This document shows, one piece after another, positions 61,005 through 63,895 of a stretch of 63,895 bases of DNA. Position 1 is the stretch's first letter; the number at the start of each line of letters is the position of its first letter. The position numbers were made by a program, and so were the translations under genes. Source of the stretch: Micromonospora orduensis (GTDB lineage: Bacteria; Actinomycetota; Actinomycetes; Mycobacteriales; Micromonosporaceae); assembly GCF_006228125.1 (NCBI RefSeq), contig NZ_VDFY01000139.1:1-63895 (forward strand), written 5' to 3'. The notes beneath the pieces were generated by a model. The model was not told the DNA's origin, ran no database searches, and saw only the letters and a program-made list of their open reading frames with translations.

Positions 61005-62153
61005 ATGAAGATCCTGCACACCTCCGACTGGCACGTGGGCAAGGTGCTCAAGGGGCAGTCCCGGGCCGAGGAGCACAAGGCCGTACTGGCCGGGGTGATC
61101 GACATCGCCCGCGCCGAGCAACCGGATCTGGTGATCGTCGCTGGTGACCTCTACGACACCGCCGCACCCAGTTCGGAGGCGACCCGCCTGGTCACCCGGG
61201 CGTTGACGGCGCTGCGGCGTACCGGCGCGGACGTGGTGGCGATCGGCGGCAACCACGACAACGGCCCGGCGCTGGACGCACTGCGCCCGTGGGCCGATGC
61301 CGCCGGCATCACGCTGCGCGGTGGGGTGCGGGAAAACCCGGACGAGCACGTCATCGACGGCACCACCGCCGGTGGCGAGCGGTGGCGGCTGGCCGCGTTG
61401 CCGTTCCTGTCCCAGCGGTACGCGGTGCGCGCGTTGGAGATGTACGAGCTGACCGCCGCGGAGACCAACCAGACGTACGCCGACCACCTGGGCCGGGTGC
61501 TGGGGCGACTGACCGAGGGTTTCACCGAACCGGATCGGGTGCACCTGGTCACCGCGCACCTGACGGTGACCGGCGCGGCCACCGGTGGCGGCGAGCGCGA
61601 CGCGCACACCGTGTTGGGTTACGCCGTTCCGGCCACCGTCTTTCCGGCCACCGCGCACTACGTGGCGCTGGGTCACCTGCACCGGGCGCAGCGGGTCGCG
61701 GGCCCCTGCCCGGTGCGGTACAGCGGCAGTCCGCTCGCTGTGGACTTCGGCGAGCAGGAGAACATCCCCTCGGTGACGATCGTCGAGGTGACGGCCAGCA
61801 CCGCCGCGCGGGTGCGGGAGGTGCCGGTGACCGCGGCGAGCGCGCTGCGTACGGTGCGGGGCACCCTGGCCCAGCTCGCCGAGATCGAGGCGCCGGACGC
61901 CTGGCTGCGGGTGTTCGTGCGGGAGCAGCCGCGCGCCGGCCTGCGCGAGGAGGTCCAGGAGCTGCTGCCCCGGGCGCTGGAGATCCGGATCGACCCGGAG
62001 CTGGTGGCCGCGTCGGGCAGCGGCACGCGCATCGCGCAGCGGTCGGGGCGGTCGCCGCGGGAGCTGTTCGCCGACTACCTGGACAGCCGGGGCCACGCCG
62101 ACGAGGGTGTCCGGGAACTCTTCGACGAGCTCTTCGAGGAGGTCGATCACTGA
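61005..62153 (+). CDS. sbcD: Nuclease SbcCD subunit D
   Basis: 382 residues, Mre11-type metallophosphoesterase: LHTSDWHVGKVLKGQ (DxH), VIVAGDLYDTAAPSSE (GDxxD), VAIGGNHDNGPALDAL (GNHD/E), VTAHLTVTG and ALGHLHRAQRV (GHxH). C-terminal capping region follows. It cuts DNA ends together with SbcC. Starts 18 bases after the HerA-like stop and ends overlapping sbcC (TGATG). Confidence 0.95.
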   Translation: MKILHTSDWHVGKVLKGQSRAEEHKAVLAGVIDIARAEQPDLVIVAGDLYDTAAPSSEATRLVTRALTALRRTGADVVAIGGNHDNGPALDALRPWADAAGITLRGGVRENPDEHVIDGTTAGGERWRLAALPFLSQRYAVRALEMYELTAAETNQTYADHLGRVLGRLTEGFTEPDRVHLVTAHLTVTGAATGGGERDAHTVLGYAVPATVFPATAHYVALGHLHRAQRVAGPCPVRYSGSPLAVDFGEQENIPSVTIVEVTASTAARVREVPVTAASALRTVRGTLAQLAEIEAPDAWLRVFVREQPRAGLREEVQELLPRALEIRIDPELVAASGSGTRIAQRSGRSPRELFADYLDSRGHADEGVRELFDELFEEVDH

Positions 62154-63895
62154 TGCGTCCGATGCGGCTGGACATGGCCGGGTTCACGGTCTTCCGGGAC
62201 GAGACCACAGTCGACTTCACCGACGCCGACTTCTTCGCCCTGATCGGCCCGACGGGTTCGGGCAAGTCCACAGTGCTGGACGCCATCTGTTTCGCCCTCT
62301 ACGGCACGGTGCCCCGCTGGGGTGGCACCCGGGGGTTGGCGAACGCGCTCGCGCCGTCGGCGGCCGAGGCCCGGGTGCGGCTGGTCTTCGAGTCCGGCGG
62401 CGCCCGGTACGTGGCGACCCGGGTGGTCCGCCGGGACGGTCGGGGCAATGTGAAGACGGCGAACGCCGGGTTGCAGCTGATGCCTGCCGGTTTCGACGTC
62501 ACCAAACTGGACACCGGGTTGAGCCCGGACGATCTCGGCGAGGTGGTGGCCGGCACCCCCGCCGAGATGGAGCAGGCGGTGCTGGAGGCGGTGGGGCTGC
62601 CGTACGAGCAGTTCACCAGCTGTGTGGTGCTGCCGCAGGGGCAGTTCGCCGATTTCCTGCACGCCAAGCCGGCGACCCGGCAGCAGATCCTGGTCAACCT
62701 GCTCGGCCTCGGCGTCTACGAGGACGTGCAGAAGCGGGCGACGACGCGCGCGGCGCAGGCGGAGGCCCGCCTCGAAGCGGTCGACCAGGTGCTCGCCGGG
62801 CTGTCCGATGTGGACGACGAGGCGTTGGCCGAGGCGGCCGCCCGGGTCGACCGGATGGCCGAGCTGGCCGCCGCGGTGACCGAGGCGGTGCCACTCCTGG
62901 CGGCGGCCCGGTCCGCCGCACGGGAGGCCGCGGCGGCGCTCACCGCACTCGACGACGAGCTGGCCGTGCTGTCCGACGTGTTCGCGCCGGGCGGCGTGGC
63001 CGAGGTGGCGCTCGCGGTGACGACGGCGCGCACCGAGGCCGAGGCGGCGGCCACCGCCGTGTCGCTGGCCGAGGAGCGCGAGGAGAAACTGCGCGGCGAG
63101 CTGGCCGGCGCCGGGGACGAGAGCGCGCTGCGACTGCTGCTGCGGGCGTACGACGATCGGGACCGGCTGACCGGCGAGGCCGAGACGGTCCGCGCGGCGG
63201 TGCGCGCGGCGGACGAGGAACACGCCGCGGCGGTGGCCGCGTTGGCGGCTGCCCGCGCGGACGCCGAGCGGGCCGACGCCGAGTTGGAGGCGGCCTTCCG
63301 GGCGCACGAGGAGGCGAAGGCCACCGACCTGGCGGTGAGCCTGCGGGTGCACCTGCATCAGGGTGCGCCGTGCCCGGTGTGCGAGCAGCCGGTGGTGCGG
63401 GTTCCGGCGGTGCCGGCGGATTCGGCGGTGGCCGCGGCGACGGCGGCCGGCAAGGCGGCGCGGGCCGCCACCAAGGCCGCGCAGGCGGCGGTGCAGCAGC
63501 GCGACGCGGCGGCACGGGACCTGGAGCGGCTGCTGGTGCAGGCCCGCGCCCGGCAGGAACAGGTGGACGCCCGGTTGGCCGAGCTGGCCGGGCAGCTCGC
63601 CGGTGCCGCCGAGCCGGCGGTGCTGCGCCGGGAGTTGGCCGAGCACGCCCGGCTGCGGCGCGCGTTGGAGGAGGCGGCCGCCGCGGTACGCGCCGGCCGG
63701 GACACCGCCCGTCGGGCGCGGGGCGGGGTGGACGCCGCCGAGGAGCGTCTGCGGGCGGCGTGGCGGGGCTTCGACACCACCCGGGACGGGTTGGCCCGGT
63801 TCGGTCCACCCGCGACGGACCGGGGCGACGTGGCCGACGCGTGGGCGGCGTTGACGGGTTGGGCGGCGTCCGAGGCGGACCGCCTCCGCGCCGAC
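62153..63895 (+). CDS. sbcC: Nuclease SbcCD subunit C (truncated by window end)
   Basis: The first 581 codons, open to the window edge. ALIGPTGSGKSTVLDAICFA is the Walker A of the N-terminal half ATPase, VVLPQGQFADFLHAKPATRQ the Q-loop/signature-like motif, and a long Ala/Glu/Arg-rich coiled coil follows. The zinc hook CPVC appears in GAPCPVCEQPV near base 63375, so the visible part covers about half of a Rad50/SbcC-type SMC-like protein. The C-terminal ATPase half lies beyond the window. Confidence 0.92.
   Translation, partial: MRPMRLDMAGFTVFRDETTVDFTDADFFALIGPTGSGKSTVLDAICFALYGTVPRWGGTRGLANALAPSAAEARVRLVFESGGARYVATRVVRRDGRGNVKTANAGLQLMPAGFDVTKLDTGLSPDDLGEVVAGTPAEMEQAVLEAVGLPYEQFTSCVVLPQGQFADFLHAKPATRQQILVNLLGLGVYEDVQKRATTRAAQAEARLEAVDQVLAGLSDVDDEALAEAAARVDRMAELAAAVTEAVPLLAAARSAAREAAAALTALDDELAVLSDVFAPGGVAEVALAVTTARTEAEAAATAVSLAEEREEKLRGELAGAGDESALRLLLRAYDDRDRLTGEAETVRAAVRAADEEHAAAVAALAAARADAERADAELEAAFRAHEEAKATDLAVSLRVHLHQGAPCPVCEQPVVRVPAVPADSAVAAATAAGKAARAATKAAQAAVQQRDAAARDLERLLVQARARQEQVDARLAELAGQLAGAAEPAVLRRELAEHARLRRALEEAAAAVRAGRDTARRARGGVDAAEERLRAAWRGFDTTRDGLARFGPPATDRGDVADAWAALTGWAASEADRLRAD

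Noticed and set aside
59094..62150. 1018-residue minus-strand frame over the HerA-like and sbcD genes
   Set aside because: Antisense shadow with no recognisable motif, covering two conserved genes.

Overview
The window is very GC-rich actinobacterial chromosome, most like Micromonospora or a close relative. Evidence: frequent GTG starts, 1-8 base overlaps between neighbouring genes, F420-type and Acg-type oxidoreductases, a modular plant-cell-wall hydrolase repertoire, a cellobiose (ceb) operon under a LacI/CebR repressor, and a biotin locus with the actinobacterial biotin synthase auxiliary protein. No phage, integrase, transposase, rRNA or CRISPR was seen.

Layout. 1-8283: a truncated secreted GH5 mannanase, an F420-dependent oxidoreductase, a decayed alpha/beta hydrolase, a tiny membrane protein, then a minus-strand block (endonuclease/phosphatase fold, double PAP2 phosphatase, YihY, diacylglycerol kinase, Clp-N protein and its HTH partner). 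8430-19766: a hypoxia/dormancy island with two universal stress proteins, phosphoketolase, a P1B-type ATPase with a C-terminal hemerythrin domain, two Acg-type nitroreductases, a DosS-like GAF histidine kinase and a DosR orthologue. Repeated GGGAC-N4-GNCCC boxes in its promoters resemble DosR operators. 20022-24748: a nucleotidyltransferase, two tRNA clusters (Val-Gly, and Val-Cys-Gly) flanking three genes, and a TetR regulator. 24912-35732: secreted fungalysin, a surface protein, a methyltransferase-P450 pair, a lipoprotein deacetylase, and an ABC exporter convergent with a two-component system. 35787-39533: bioD, bioF, bioB, bsaP and an acetyltransferase. 39586-45144: two large modular hemicellulase/cellulase genes. 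45579-51454: an aldehyde dehydrogenase, two ACT-domain proteins, and a kinase/acyl-CoA dehydrogenase pair resembling the LvaA/LvaC and ACAD10/11 systems. 51493-57370: cebR-bglC-cebG-cebF-cebE, all on the minus strand, with two CebR boxes upstream; a third near-match box sits upstream of the GH9 cellulase. 57635-63895: a pRiA4b ORF-3-like protein, a 39-residue Cys-rich protein coupled to a RibD-type reductase, and a HerA-like ATPase/SbcD/SbcC operon cut by the window end.

How the parts work together. The GH9, GH10-GH62 and GH5 enzymes degrade cellulose, arabinoxylan and mannan outside the cell; CebEFG imports cello-oligosaccharides, BglC hydrolyses them, and CebR ties the GH9 gene to this supply. 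The DosR-like island predicts an oxygen-limitation response including a phosphoketolase shunt. Two recurring non-coding themes stand out: strong GC hairpins between many convergent genes, and TANNNT boxes 6-7 bases before start codons that predict leaderless transcripts for about nine genes.
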